This document shows positions 44,977-53,724 of a DNA stretch of 64,000 nt, one piece after another. Location: positions 118,352 through 182,351 of the forward strand of contig CANRSX010000006.1 of assembly GCA_947642555.1 (NCBI GenBank), written 5' to 3'. The notes beneath the pieces are model-generated. The model was not told where the DNA came from. It saw only the letters and a program-made list of their open reading frames with translations, and made no database searches. This DNA is from an uncultured Roseburia sp. (GTDB lineage Bacteria > Bacillota > Clostridia > Lachnospirales > Lachnospiraceae). Made by a program: the position numbers and the translations under genes. Within the stretch, counting starts at the first letter, position 1, and every line of letters begins with the position of its first letter.

Positions 44977-46164
44977 TCAGGACCGGGCTTTCTTTACAAA
45001 ATCTTCATAGAGCGGTGACATGCTCCGCAGCCACTCCACGATCTCCTTTAACTGATCCACCACATAATCCGCTTCCTCCATCGTCGTCTCGTCGCTGATG
45101 GTCAGGCGTAAGGAGCCGTGCGCGATCTCGTGGGGCAGACCGATGGCGAGCAGCACGTGCGACGGGTCAAGGGAACCCGAGGTACACGCCGAACCGCTGG
45201 ACGCACAGATGCCCTTTCCGTCAAGCATGATCAGCATGGATTCTCCCTCGATAAACTGAAAGCTGAAATTCACATTATTCGGCAGACGCTTCGTGCGGTC
45301 GCCGTTTAGCCGCGCATACGGGATTTCCGTCTCGATGCGGGCGATCAGATGATCCCGGATCTCTCTCTCCTTTGCCGTGCGCTCACTCATATCGCCCGTC
45401 GCGATCTGAGCCGCTTTTGCAAGGCCGATAATCCCGGGGACATTCTCCGTGCCTGCCCTCCTGTGGCGCTCCTGGGCGCCGCCGTGCACAAAGGAGCGGA
45501 TCTTCACGCCCTTGCGGATATACAGAAAACCGATGCCCTTCGGGCCGTTGATCTTGTGGCCGCTGGCGCTTAACATATCGATATTCATCTCATCGACGTC
45601 AATCGGCACCTGGGTGTAGGCCTGGACGGCATCCGTGTGGAACAGCACGCCGTGCTCCTTTGCGATCTTACCGATCTCAGCAATCGGCTCGATCGTCCCG
45701 ATCTCGTTATTCGCAAACATCACGGAGATCAGAATCGTGTCCGGGCGGATCGCCTGCTCTAACTTCGCCGGATCCACCAGCCCGTTTTCGTCCACATCCA
45801 GATAGGTCACCTCAAAGCCCTTCTGCTCCAGATACCCGCAGGTATGCAGCAGCGCGTGGTGCTCGATCTTTGTCGTGATGATGTGCTTTCCCTTTGTCCC
45901 ATAGGCGTCCGCCGTGGCCTTTAACGCCCAATTGTCCGACTCGGAGCCGCCCGCGGTAAAATAAATATTCTCCGGCGCGGTGTGAAGCGTCTGCGCGATC
46001 GTCTCCCGCGCTTCTGTGATCGCATTTTTGTTCTCCGAGGAGATACTGTATATGCTGGAAGGATTTCCGAACTTTTCCGTAAAATACGGAAGCATCGCCT
46101 CAAGCACCGCCGGCTTTACCGGGGTCGTCGCGGCATTATCCATATAGATGATCTTTTTTTCCAT
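44977..46164 (-). CDS. iscS: Cysteine desulfurase IscS/NifS
   Basis: 395-aa PLP enzyme that takes sulfur from cysteine. YMDNAATTPV is at the N-terminus, TAGGSESDNWAL and NNEIGTIEPI follow, the PLP lysine is in SASGHKINGPKG, and the catalytic cysteine loop is SSGSACTSGSLDPSHVL. It is the first gene of the operon iscS-iscU-rrf2-SGNH, with its promoter at 46230-46258. The gap to iscU is 116 bp. Confidence 0.96.
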   Translation of the reverse strand: MEKKIIYMDNAATTPVKPAVLEAMLPYFTEKFGNPSSIYSISSENKNAITEARETIAQTLHTAPENIYFTAGGSESDNWALKATADAYGTKGKHIITTKIEHHALLHTCGYLEQKGFEVTYLDVDENGLVDPAKLEQAIRPDTILISVMFANNEIGTIEPIAEIGKIAKEHGVLFHTDAVQAYTQVPIDVDEMNIDMLSASGHKINGPKGIGFLYIRKGVKIRSFVHGGAQERHRRAGTENVPGIIGLAKAAQIATGDMSERTAKEREIRDHLIARIETEIPYARLNGDRTKRLPNNVNFSFQFIEGESMLIMLDGKGICASSGSACTSGSLDPSHVLLAIGLPHEIAHGSLRLTISDETTMEEADYVVDQLKEIVEWLRSMSPLYEDFVKKARS

Positions 46165-46224
46165 GACTCTGCACCCTGTCCCTTTCTCCGCCGTGTCTTA
46201 ATGGTATCTGTACGGCATTTTCAT

Positions 46225-46258
46225 TTCATATCATAGCGGTATGATATGAATTTGTCAA
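46225..46258 (-). promoter_or_regulatory. isc promoter with overlapping palindrome
   Basis: Minus-strand TTGACA (46253-46258), 17 bp, TATGAT (46230-46235). A perfect inverted repeat TTCATATCAT-N6-ATGATATGAA (46225-46250) covers the spacer and -10, a good candidate site for the Rrf2 protein of the operon. Confidence 0.85.
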
Positions 46259-46270
46259 GCAAAAGTTCTC

Positions 46271-48652
46271 TCACTCCCCGCCGATCAGCGTCACCGGAGC
46301 GATTTTGCGGATCCGAAGCGCCATGAGGCACGCCGTCACAAACGCAAACAGGATGAGTCCCGCGCCCGCCGCCGTGATAAATCCGACCGGCACGGCAAAC
46401 GTACATTTCACTATTCCGATCCCGTTTAAAAACAGGGCGGTCAGAGGATTGATGACAACAGCGCTGACCACGATTCCCACAACTGTCGATATCGTCACCG
46501 CCGGCAGAAACGAAAGAGCTGTCTGCACCATCAGCTGTCTGGTTGTAAATCCGAGCGCCTTTAAAATACCGTATTCCCGCTTTTTGTAGTTCAGCATCGT
46601 CCGCACAAGAAGCCAGAGCACAAAAACGACCACCGCCGTGCCGAGCACAAGGACCGCAGTCACGATCATTGTCATCAGCGATACATAGACGGCGCTTGAG
46701 CCCTCAATCACCGCCAGAATATTGATCGCTGCATTTAAGCTGATCCCGAACCGCTCCTGCATTTCTTCATGAAACGCGTCGATATCCGTCCCTTCCCGCA
46801 GGTTGAGATAATAGCTGGTGTGGGTAAACGTCCCGATCCGCTCATAACCCTCCCTGGTCAGAAGACAGTCTTTCCCGAGGTTGTTGGAGATCTGCGTCAT
46901 ACCGCAGATTAAGTATTCCGCCTCCTTTCCCTCCGCCGCAAGCGTGATCGTATCCCCGACCGAAAGGTGCTGCTCCCGCGCGTATTTTATGCCGACCGCC
47001 ACCTCATTTTCATACTTCGGAAATCTGCCAAAAACGCAGACGTCCTGATTGTTTACGTCCGAAAAGTCATCCGACATCGTCGCGATCAGCGCGATGCCGC
47101 CCGCATGGCGCACTTCTTCGGAATGATAAAGCCAGGCTTTTTCGACACGATCGTCCTCCTCTATCTGCCGGAGAAATTCATCCTCCCGGTCCACATTGAC
47201 ATCAATACAGGAATCTGCGGTCTCCCCGACAATCATATGGAGAAACGGATCCATATCCATAATGACATTTTCCAGCATCAGACCGGTAAATGTGATGACC
47301 AGCGACAGCGCCAGCATCGTGATGCACACGGTGATATTCTGACGAATTCCCGAAGCCGCCGCCTTTAACGCCAGTGCAGGCACAAGCGGAAGGCGGGTTT
47401 GATCGAGCGGCACACGGCTGCGCTTAAAGCTGTGCGTCTGCACGCCCTGGCGCAGCGCCGTGACCGGCTCAATCTTTCTGATCCGGCGCGCGGCAAACCA
47501 GACGGCAAGCGCAACGGTCCCCGTGGGCAGCACAAGAGACAGCATGCAGGGCAGCGGCAGAAAATGTACCTCATACGGAATTCCGGTCTGTGCTGTCATC
47601 ATCCGGTTGATCATCGGAAACAGCGCGTAGGACAGTGCAACCCCCAGAACGGAGGCCGGCAGCGTCAGCCCGGAATATTGCAGCAGGAGCGCCGCGATGA
47701 TCTGTCTGCTCTGATAGCCGATCGCCTTTAACGCGCCCAGCATTTTCATATTTTCCTGAATATCATTCATCACACCGGACGAGATGACCACCAGCGCGAT
47801 CAGCGTCACGATACATGCCATCGCGCTTAAGATGCCGGCGCAGATCATCTGTGAAATATAGCGGGACTGGGATACCGTCGTATAGGAATTACTTAAAATA
47901 CGTACCCCCGGATATCGTGAAGAAACCGCATCCGCAAGCAGCGCCTCGAATTCCTCGCTCTCTGCCCCGTCCCGGATGCGGACGGAAACCAGTGTGGACG
48001 CCGGCGCCAGGCCGTCCTGCTCCAGCTTTTCATACGCCTCCTTTGTGAGCAGAAACACACTCATGCTGCAGTTGTGCGATCCCATCATCACACTGTTTAA
48101 AACGCCAAGAACCGTATAGTACCTGGCTGTGCTGCCGATGGTGAGCTCCATGGTATCCCCCTGCGCAAACCCGCCGGCTCCGCCGTAGATCATCGGGATA
48201 TAAATCCCGTCCGGCTCCTCTCCCGCCAGAGTACCGGCGTCCCCGGCTGCGGCGTCCCCGTATCCGGATATCTCAATCCGCTCCATGCTTTTGTTTTGCG
48301 CGCTCTCTTTTTCCAGTATCACAAATTCCGTGTTAATCTCGCCGCCGTTATAGGCAAACGATCCCACCATAGAGAGCGCGTCCATCATCTCATATTCCAC
48401 GGTCCGCTCATCATTCTCTAAAATCTCTGCGATGTCCTCCCGCAGCGCTTCCTCCCGGCTGCTTACCGCCAGCGTGACATGCCCGGCATTTAATTTCTCG
48501 TGATACCGCCTGAAATTCTGCTGGTAATCCGTCTGAAGCATCAGCCACAGATTCATCATCGCGGATGCCGCGAGAATCAACACTACAATTGACGCAACCT
48601 GTCCCTTTGCCCTGCGCAGATTCGAACCGGCAATCAGCATGATTTTTCTCAT
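46271..48652 (-). CDS. Large FtsX-family ABC transporter permease
   Basis: 793 aa with two FtsX modules. TM1 (VASIVVLILAASAMMNLWLML) is followed by a ~220-aa extracellular domain and three helices with DIQENMKMLGALKAIGYQSRQI. A second half then repeats the plan, ending in TMLNYKKREYGILKALGFTTRQLM and three more helices. Such permeases export lipids or peptides or protect against membrane-active peptides. Only 1 bp separates it from the ATPase gene, and a dedicated two-component system lies upstream. Confidence 0.9.
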   Translation of the reverse strand: MRKIMLIAGSNLRRAKGQVASIVVLILAASAMMNLWLMLQTDYQQNFRRYHEKLNAGHVTLAVSSREEALREDIAEILENDERTVEYEMMDALSMVGSFAYNGGEINTEFVILEKESAQNKSMERIEISGYGDAAAGDAGTLAGEEPDGIYIPMIYGGAGGFAQGDTMELTIGSTARYYTVLGVLNSVMMGSHNCSMSVFLLTKEAYEKLEQDGLAPASTLVSVRIRDGAESEEFEALLADAVSSRYPGVRILSNSYTTVSQSRYISQMICAGILSAMACIVTLIALVVISSGVMNDIQENMKMLGALKAIGYQSRQIIAALLLQYSGLTLPASVLGVALSYALFPMINRMMTAQTGIPYEVHFLPLPCMLSLVLPTGTVALAVWFAARRIRKIEPVTALRQGVQTHSFKRSRVPLDQTRLPLVPALALKAAASGIRQNITVCITMLALSLVITFTGLMLENVIMDMDPFLHMIVGETADSCIDVNVDREDEFLRQIEEDDRVEKAWLYHSEEVRHAGGIALIATMSDDFSDVNNQDVCVFGRFPKYENEVAVGIKYAREQHLSVGDTITLAAEGKEAEYLICGMTQISNNLGKDCLLTREGYERIGTFTHTSYYLNLREGTDIDAFHEEMQERFGISLNAAINILAVIEGSSAVYVSLMTMIVTAVLVLGTAVVVFVLWLLVRTMLNYKKREYGILKALGFTTRQLMVQTALSFLPAVTISTVVGIVVSAVVINPLTALFLNGIGIVKCTFAVPVGFITAAGAGLILFAFVTACLMALRIRKIAPVTLIGGE

Positions 48653-48653
48653 A

Positions 48654-49412
48654 CTACCACCCCATTTCCGTCAGAAACGCAGAGAGCTTTTCATGGCGCG
48701 CCGCATCCCCGTGCACATATCTGCCAAGGTCACATTCCCCTGTCACCACCCCGTCCTTTAAATACAGGATCCGGTTTCCTCGCCGGGCGGAGCGCATGTC
48801 GTGCGTCACCATCACCACGCTCTGTCCTGCCTCGTGAAACCGGGAGAGCACATCGAGCACATCCAGTCCGGTTTTGGAATTGAGCGCACCGGTCGGCTCG
48901 TCGGCAAAGAGGATTTCCGGGGAATTGATGAGCGCGCGGACGATCCCCACACGCTGCGCCTCCCCGCCCGAAAGCTGTGTCGGGAATTTTTTCTGCGTCT
49001 CCTTTGGGATATCCACCGCCGCAAACAGCTCCCCCGCGCGGCGGACCATTCGCTTTTTGTCGCCGTTCACAAGGAGTCCGGCCGCAAGCACGTTATCCAT
49101 CACGTTCATCGTGTCAATCAGGTGGATCTGCTGGAACACAAAGCCGCAGTGCTCCCGCCGGAACACCGCAAGCGCGTCCCCTCCCAGCCCCGCGATATCG
49201 CGTTCCCCGAACCAGACCTCGCCGAGCGTCGGCGTATCCATCCCGGAGAGCGCATATAAAAGCGTTGATTTTCCGGCGCCGCTCGCCCCCATGATCACAG
49301 TAAAATCCCCGCGGTAAAGCGTCAGGTCGATGTTTTTTAACACGTGCTGCATGACCCCTCCGGTGGAGAAGGATTTGCTTAAGCTTTTTGTCTGCAATAA
49401 GATTTCTTTCAT
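48654..49412 (-). CDS. ABC transporter ATPase partner of the FtsX permease
   Basis: 252 aa. Walker A GASGAGKST, Q-loop FVFQQIHLIDTM, signature LSGGEAQRVGIVRA, Walker [17 protein letters not shown] and H-loop VVMVTHDMRSAR. It is of the MacB/BceA/LolD group. Preceded by phased direct repeats that resemble an OmpR-type regulator site. Confidence 0.95.
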   Translation of the reverse strand: MKEILLQTKSLSKSFSTGGVMQHVLKNIDLTLYRGDFTVIMGASGAGKSTLLYALSGMDTPTLGEVWFGERDIAGLGGDALAVFRREHCGFVFQQIHLIDTMNVMDNVLAAGLLVNGDKKRMVRRAGELFAAVDIPKETQKKFPTQLSGGEAQRVGIVRALINSPEILFADEPTGALNSKTGLDVLDVLSRFHEAGQSVVMVTHDMRSARRGNRILYLKDGVVTGECDLGRYVHGDAARHEKLSAFLTEMGW

Positions 49413-49453
49413 AAAATATCATTCCCCTTTCTGCCTCTTATTTTATAAAAGCA

Positions 49454-49492
49454 GATCTTAACAGTCTTTATCAAATCCTTACCAAATCCTTA
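49454..49492 (-). promoter_or_regulatory. Phased direct repeats upstream of the FtsX transporter
   Basis: On the minus strand TAAGGATTTGG, TAAGGATTTGA and the weaker TAAAGACTGT and TAAGATC follow one another at 10-11 bp steps, ending just before a TATAAA box near 49445. This is the usual layout of an OmpR/PhoB-type activator site; the regulator encoded at 50785-51546 is the obvious candidate. The first repeat includes the kinase stop codon. Confidence 0.72.
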
Positions 49493-50788
49493 AATTTCAG
49501 AATTTCCTCCGCCAAGCGGGATACAGACCCGCGCCATGAGCCCGTGCTCCCCGTTTTCCATGACAAGCCTTCCGCCCATTTCTCTCATAAAAGAATCCGC
49601 GATATGCAGTCCGAGCCCGGCGCCCTCCAGGCCGTCCGCATTGCTGCCGCGCCGGAATTTTTCTGTGAGATGCGGAAGCTCCTCCTCTTTTACCCCGCCG
49701 CCGTAGTCCTCAATGACAGTCACCAGGTACGGATCGTCCTTTGAAATCCCGACGTCAATTCCGCCGTCCGCATATTTGTAAGCATTGGCAAACAGGTTGT
49801 CAAACACCTGCTGCAGACGCTGTACATCCGCCGAAAGCAGGCATGCCGGTACCTTCGGGAGTGTGGCGCGATGCAGGTAATCCGCATTCTCCAACAGCTC
49901 CGTCAGGCGCGCGCTTTCGAGATCCACAGCGCTGACCGGCAGCTGCATCAGTTCTTCTAACGCCGCCGTAAACAGATTTGTCACAAGCACATTGATCTGT
50001 TCCGTCTTGTGCAGGATCTGCGTATAATTTTCTTTTGTCTTCGCGTCAGCGGCAAGCGCCGCGCCCACCTCTGCCGCCGCCTGGATGCTCGCGACCGGTG
50101 TGCGGATATCGTGGGAGAGCTTTGCCACAAGCTCCTTTTTGCTCTCATTCGCCTTTGCCTCGGCAAGTCTCGCGCGCTTTAATTCGGAGCGCATCAGATC
50201 AAAGCTTTCGGTAAACGCGCCGAACAGGTTGTGCCGGTCCATGGCAAGCGGGATCTCGAGGTTTCCCCCCGCCACGCGTTCCGCAAAGCGCTTCAGCTTC
50301 TGAAACGGCCGTATCACCACACGCTCCAGATAAACGACATACCACACCCCCGCCAGACACTGCAGCAGTATGACCGAAGACAAAATGGCAGCCGTAGACT
50401 TTTTGCACCGCTGCCAGCGTTCCATACTGTCGTTATCAATGATCAGCGTCCGCTTCTCTCCTGCCCCGTCAGGGAGCACAAGCATCGTATCCCTGTGAAC
50501 GATCGCATCATGGATCGATTCGCTTAAGCCCTCCCTCGTCCGAAGAAGCACCCTGCCGTCCCCGTCGAGCACGACATAACCGGGCGTTTCGGGCGTTTCG
50601 GGCGTCCTGCCCAAAGCGGCGCCCTCTGTCCCCAGAGCCGCTAACGCCGCCTCCGCCTCGTGTACGATCTCATTTACCGCCACCGCATCCTGCGTAAAGC
50701 CGGGATCCCACATGGCAAAGAAAGCCAGCACCCCGGCCTCTGCCGCGAACAGAACCGCCGTTATCATCAGAATCATCCGTTTTCTCAT
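49490..50788 (-). CDS. Sensor histidine kinase (HisKA type)
   Basis: 432 aa. TM1 ~6-26, extracellular loop of ~100 residues (including a TPETPETPG stretch from 9-bp repeats), TM2 ~132-152 and HAMP. The H-box is VAKLSHDIRTPVASIQAAAE (phospho-His), and the HATPase has QVFDNLFANAYKYA, YGGGVKEEEL and GAGLGLHIAD. The start overlaps the stop of the response regulator. It probably senses the substrate of the adjacent ABC exporter. Confidence 0.94.
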   Translation of the reverse strand: MRKRMILMITAVLFAAEAGVLAFFAMWDPGFTQDAVAVNEIVHEAEAALAALGTEGAALGRTPETPETPGYVVLDGDGRVLLRTREGLSESIHDAIVHRDTMLVLPDGAGEKRTLIIDNDSMERWQRCKKSTAAILSSVILLQCLAGVWYVVYLERVVIRPFQKLKRFAERVAGGNLEIPLAMDRHNLFGAFTESFDLMRSELKRARLAEAKANESKKELVAKLSHDIRTPVASIQAAAEVGAALAADAKTKENYTQILHKTEQINVLVTNLFTAALEELMQLPVSAVDLESARLTELLENADYLHRATLPKVPACLLSADVQRLQQVFDNLFANAYKYADGGIDVGISKDDPYLVTVIEDYGGGVKEEELPHLTEKFRRGSNADGLEGAGLGLHIADSFMREMGGRLVMENGEHGLMARVCIPLGGGNSEI

Positions 50789-51546
50789 CGCTCCCTCCCG
50801 CAGAACCGGTAGCCGTCCCCCCAGACAGTCCTGATATATTCCGGCCTTCCCGGATCCCGCTCTATGGCCTCGCGCAGCCTGCGGATATGCACGTTTAGCG
50901 TCCCGTCGCCCGTAAACTTATCCTCCCAGACGAGGTCAAACAGCTCCTGCTTCGTGACCACCCGCTCCCCGTGCCGGATCAGACAGGATAACAGCTTAAA
51001 TTCCAGCGGCGCAAGGCGCACCGGTTTTTCTCCCGCCGACACCTCGTGCGTGAGAAAATCCACGGTCAGCCAGTCGTCCGCGTATCCGGTGAAATCCGGC
51101 TTCCCCTGTGCACCGGGCTGCACGGCGTTTCCCGCAGCGCCGCATTCCGGTCCGATCCGTTCCATTCTTCCCGCCGCGCTCTCCCCGTACCGTTTTAACA
51201 CTACCCGCACCTTCGCGAGCAGCACGCTTAAGGAATACGGCTTCTGGATATAATCGTCGCCGCCGATATGGAGCGCCATGATCTGATCGTCGTCGCTCGT
51301 GCGCGCCGAAATAAAAAGGATCGGGATTTTCGTCTGCTCCCGAAGCTCCCTGCAGAGCGAAAAACCGCTGCCGTCTCCCAGGCTGATGTCTAAGAGCAGC
51401 AGCTGCGCCGTGTGTTCTGTAAAAAAGCTCCTGCACTCCGCGGCGCTGTATGTAACCGCCGTACTCACGCCAAACAGATTAAAATATTCCGCCGTGCTGT
51501 CTGCGAGCAGCTTTTCATCATCAATAATAAGACAGTCATAGTTCAT
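50785..51546 (-). CDS. OmpR/PhoB-family response regulator
   Basis: 253 aa. Receiver CLIIDDEKLLADSTAEYF with phospho-Asp in LLLLDISLGDGSG and the conserved Lys in DYIQKPYSLSVL. A ~40-residue linker follows, then the winged helix with LAPLEFKLLSCLIRHGERVVTKQELFDLVWED and VHIRRLREAIERDPGRPEYIRTVWGDGYRF. It is the first gene of the regulator-kinase pair upstream of the FtsX transporter. Confidence 0.95.
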   Translation of the reverse strand: MNYDCLIIDDEKLLADSTAEYFNLFGVSTAVTYSAAECRSFFTEHTAQLLLLDISLGDGSGFSLCRELREQTKIPILFISARTSDDDQIMALHIGGDDYIQKPYSLSVLLAKVRVVLKRYGESAAGRMERIGPECGAAGNAVQPGAQGKPDFTGYADDWLTVDFLTHEVSAGEKPVRLAPLEFKLLSCLIRHGERVVTKQELFDLVWEDKFTGDGTLNVHIRRLREAIERDPGRPEYIRTVWGDGYRFCGRER

Positions 51547-51572
51547 ATCATTTCCCCATTCTCAAAAAAAAC

Positions 51573-51601
51573 TTGACCCGTTCTGCTGATCAGTGTACCA
51601 T
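51573..51601 (+). promoter_or_regulatory. Promoter of the LytTR/AgrC-type pair
   Basis: TTGACC (51573-51578), 17 bp, TACCAT (51596-51601), about 45 nt before the ATG, within the 99-bp divergent spacer. Confidence 0.6.
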
Positions 51602-51645
51602 ATTTTTATCGCAATGCCTATCAAAAAACAACGGAGACCAGACAC

Positions 51646-52356
51646 ATGCTGCACATTGCCATCTGCGACGATGAGAAGGAGTTCGTCGCGCATTTAACCG
51701 GCCTGCTTGACCGCTACGCTGCCGAGACGGGGGAAGAAATAAAAATCAGCGCCTTTTTTGACGGAATGGAGCTGATCGAACGCTACGACACCACGATCGA
51801 CCTGATTTTTCTCGATATTCAGATGAAGCTGATCGACGGTCTTAAAACAGCCGGGCGCATCCGTGAATTCGATGCGGAAGTGAGTATTTTTTTCCTGACC
51901 ACGCTCACCCGCTACGGTCTCGAGGGCTACCGCTATCAGGCGGAAAATTATATCATCAAGCCGATGAAATATATCCGTCTGAAAACAGAGCTCGACCAGT
52001 GGAAGAAAAAACACCGCAGAACGGATGAGCCTGCCATAACCGTCGCAAACGACAGCGGCAGATACAAAATCTTTCTCCGATCGCTCCGCTATGTGGAGAC
52101 CTTTCGCCGCAATCTGCTGCTCCACACGCAGCAGGAGGACATCGTCTGCTATAAGAGTATGAAAGAGATGGAACGCGCGCTTCTGGGACAGGGCTTCGCG
52201 CGCTGCCACACCAGCTATCTCGTCAATTTAGCCTATATCAAAGGCATGAAAAAACTGGAGATCACCTTAATCACAGGCGAGGTGCTTCCGGTCAGCCAGC
52301 CCAGGCGAAAAGAATTTACAGAATTACTGACAGAATACTGGGGGGATCTGCTATGA
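51646..52356 (+). CDS. LytTR-family response regulator (AgrA-like)
   Basis: 236 aa. Receiver HIAICDDEKEFVAHLTGLL, phospho-Asp in LIFLDIQMKLIDG and the conserved Lys in AENYIIKPMKY. The C-terminal LytTR domain includes LRSLRYVETFRRNLLLHT and FARCHTSYLVNLAYIKGMKKLEITLITGEVLPVSQPRRKEF. It is coupled to the kinase gene by a 4-bp overlap. Confidence 0.94.
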   Translation: MLHIAICDDEKEFVAHLTGLLDRYAAETGEEIKISAFFDGMELIERYDTTIDLIFLDIQMKLIDGLKTAGRIREFDAEVSIFFLTTLTRYGLEGYRYQAENYIIKPMKYIRLKTELDQWKKKHRRTDEPAITVANDSGRYKIFLRSLRYVETFRRNLLLHTQQEDIVCYKSMKEMERALLGQGFARCHTSYLVNLAYIKGMKKLEITLITGEVLPVSQPRRKEFTELLTEYWGDLL

Positions 52357-53684
52357 TACGTCTGATGGAATTTACCTCCTTCCTGCTGGAATGGGGCTAC
52401 TCGTTACTTCTCCTTTGGATGATCCATACCTTCCTGCCGCTGCGGAAGCACCCTGTTTTCTGGGTTCCCGCGATCCTGCTGTTCCAGTTTCTGGCCAGCG
52501 TCATCATCTACTCAAACGACGCCGACGGTCTGCTCGGCGCGATGGCGGGCTTTCTGATCTGGCTTGGCGTTTTCCACCGTGGAAGATGGATCGAACGGCT
52601 GACAGCGGTTCTGGTATTTTATCCGGCGATCATCGCGATCAATTACCTGACGCAGGATATCGGAAGCAGGCTGTTTTTTTTCGTCAGCGGCGCACCGGCC
52701 GAGCCATCGTCGGGCGGATGGACCGAAGCGGATTTTCTCTTAAGCACCGCGATCCATACTGCCTCCCTGCTGTTCCGGCTGCTGTTCTGGATCGCCGCCT
52801 GGCTGATGATGAAGCAGTATCTGCGCCAGATCACCTACCATCTGACCACCCGCATGTGGCTGATCGTGGATACTCTCATGCTGGCTCCCTTTGTGGCGAT
52901 TGCAACGATCCTCTACACGATGCCGGAGGATCCCCTGATCGTCTATCCGATCTGCCTGGCCTCTGTCTTTTCCAGCTTCGGATGCATCTGGCTCTCTTCC
53001 TATATCTGTAATTCCGTTCAGACCGCATATCATGCGCAGGAGCTGGAACAGAGACAGGCCTATTACGCGGACCGCATCCGCGATGAGGAGCGTGTGCGCA
53101 GCATTTACCATGACCTGAAAAATCATCTGCTGGTGCTGAACGCACAGGCGGGGAACGCACAGGAGCTAAAAGCGTCCGTCGACGGCCTGACACGCCAGAT
53201 TCAGGAATACGAGAATTACCAGCACACGGGAAACGAATACTTAGATATCGTCCTCCGCGACAAAGCGAGACAGGCGCAGCAGAAACAGATTGATTTTTAC
53301 GCAGCGGTTTCCTTTGAGGACGGCGTTTTCATCGAGCCGCTCGATATCAGCACGCTCTTTGGCAACGCGCTCGACAACGCCATCGAGGCCTGTGAAAAGC
53401 TGCCCGGAGAAGACCGCCTGATCACCGTAAAAGCCGGGCGGATCCGGGATCTGCTGACGATCAGCGTCGCAAACAGCGCACCAGAAACGCGCGCCTCCTC
53501 TGGGCAGAACGCTTCCATGACAGACGCCATCCGGCAGGGCACCTCAAAGTCTGATCCCTTCCTGCACGGCTTCGGCCTGCCGAATATCCAGAAAGCGGCG
53601 GAGCGGTATGACGGCTGGTGCAGCGCCTCCCAGAAAGACGGGCTGTTTACCTTAAAAATTGTCCTGCCGGTGCCGGCTCCGTAA
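52353..53684 (+). CDS. GHKL sensor kinase (AgrC-like)
   Basis: 443 aa. Six or seven N-terminal helices occupy ~1-215. The linker coiled coil leads to RSIYHDLKNHLLVLNAQAGN (phospho-His), then a GHKL ATPase with STLFGNALDNAIEACEKL and a GFGLPNIQKAAERYDG G-box. It is the typical receptor of peptide-sensing agr-like systems, but no AgrB or AgrD-like gene is next to it, so its ligand comes from elsewhere or is not a cyclic peptide. Confidence 0.93.
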   Translation: MIRLMEFTSFLLEWGYSLLLLWMIHTFLPLRKHPVFWVPAILLFQFLASVIIYSNDADGLLGAMAGFLIWLGVFHRGRWIERLTAVLVFYPAIIAINYLTQDIGSRLFFFVSGAPAEPSSGGWTEADFLLSTAIHTASLLFRLLFWIAAWLMMKQYLRQITYHLTTRMWLIVDTLMLAPFVAIATILYTMPEDPLIVYPICLASVFSSFGCIWLSSYICNSVQTAYHAQELEQRQAYYADRIRDEERVRSIYHDLKNHLLVLNAQAGNAQELKASVDGLTRQIQEYENYQHTGNEYLDIVLRDKARQAQQKQIDFYAAVSFEDGVFIEPLDISTLFGNALDNAIEACEKLPGEDRLITVKAGRIRDLLTISVANSAPETRASSGQNASMTDAIRQGTSKSDPFLHGFGLPNIQKAAERYDGWCSASQKDGLFTLKIVLPVPAP

Positions 53685-53724
53685 AGGCGGCACCGGGACA
53701 GAACCATTGACCGGGAAAGGAGAG

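Noticed and set aside
52391..53011. 206-aa frame inside the AgrC-like kinase gene
   Set aside because: It overlaps the kinase on the same strand, which has membrane helices and GHKL motifs; this frame has no motif.
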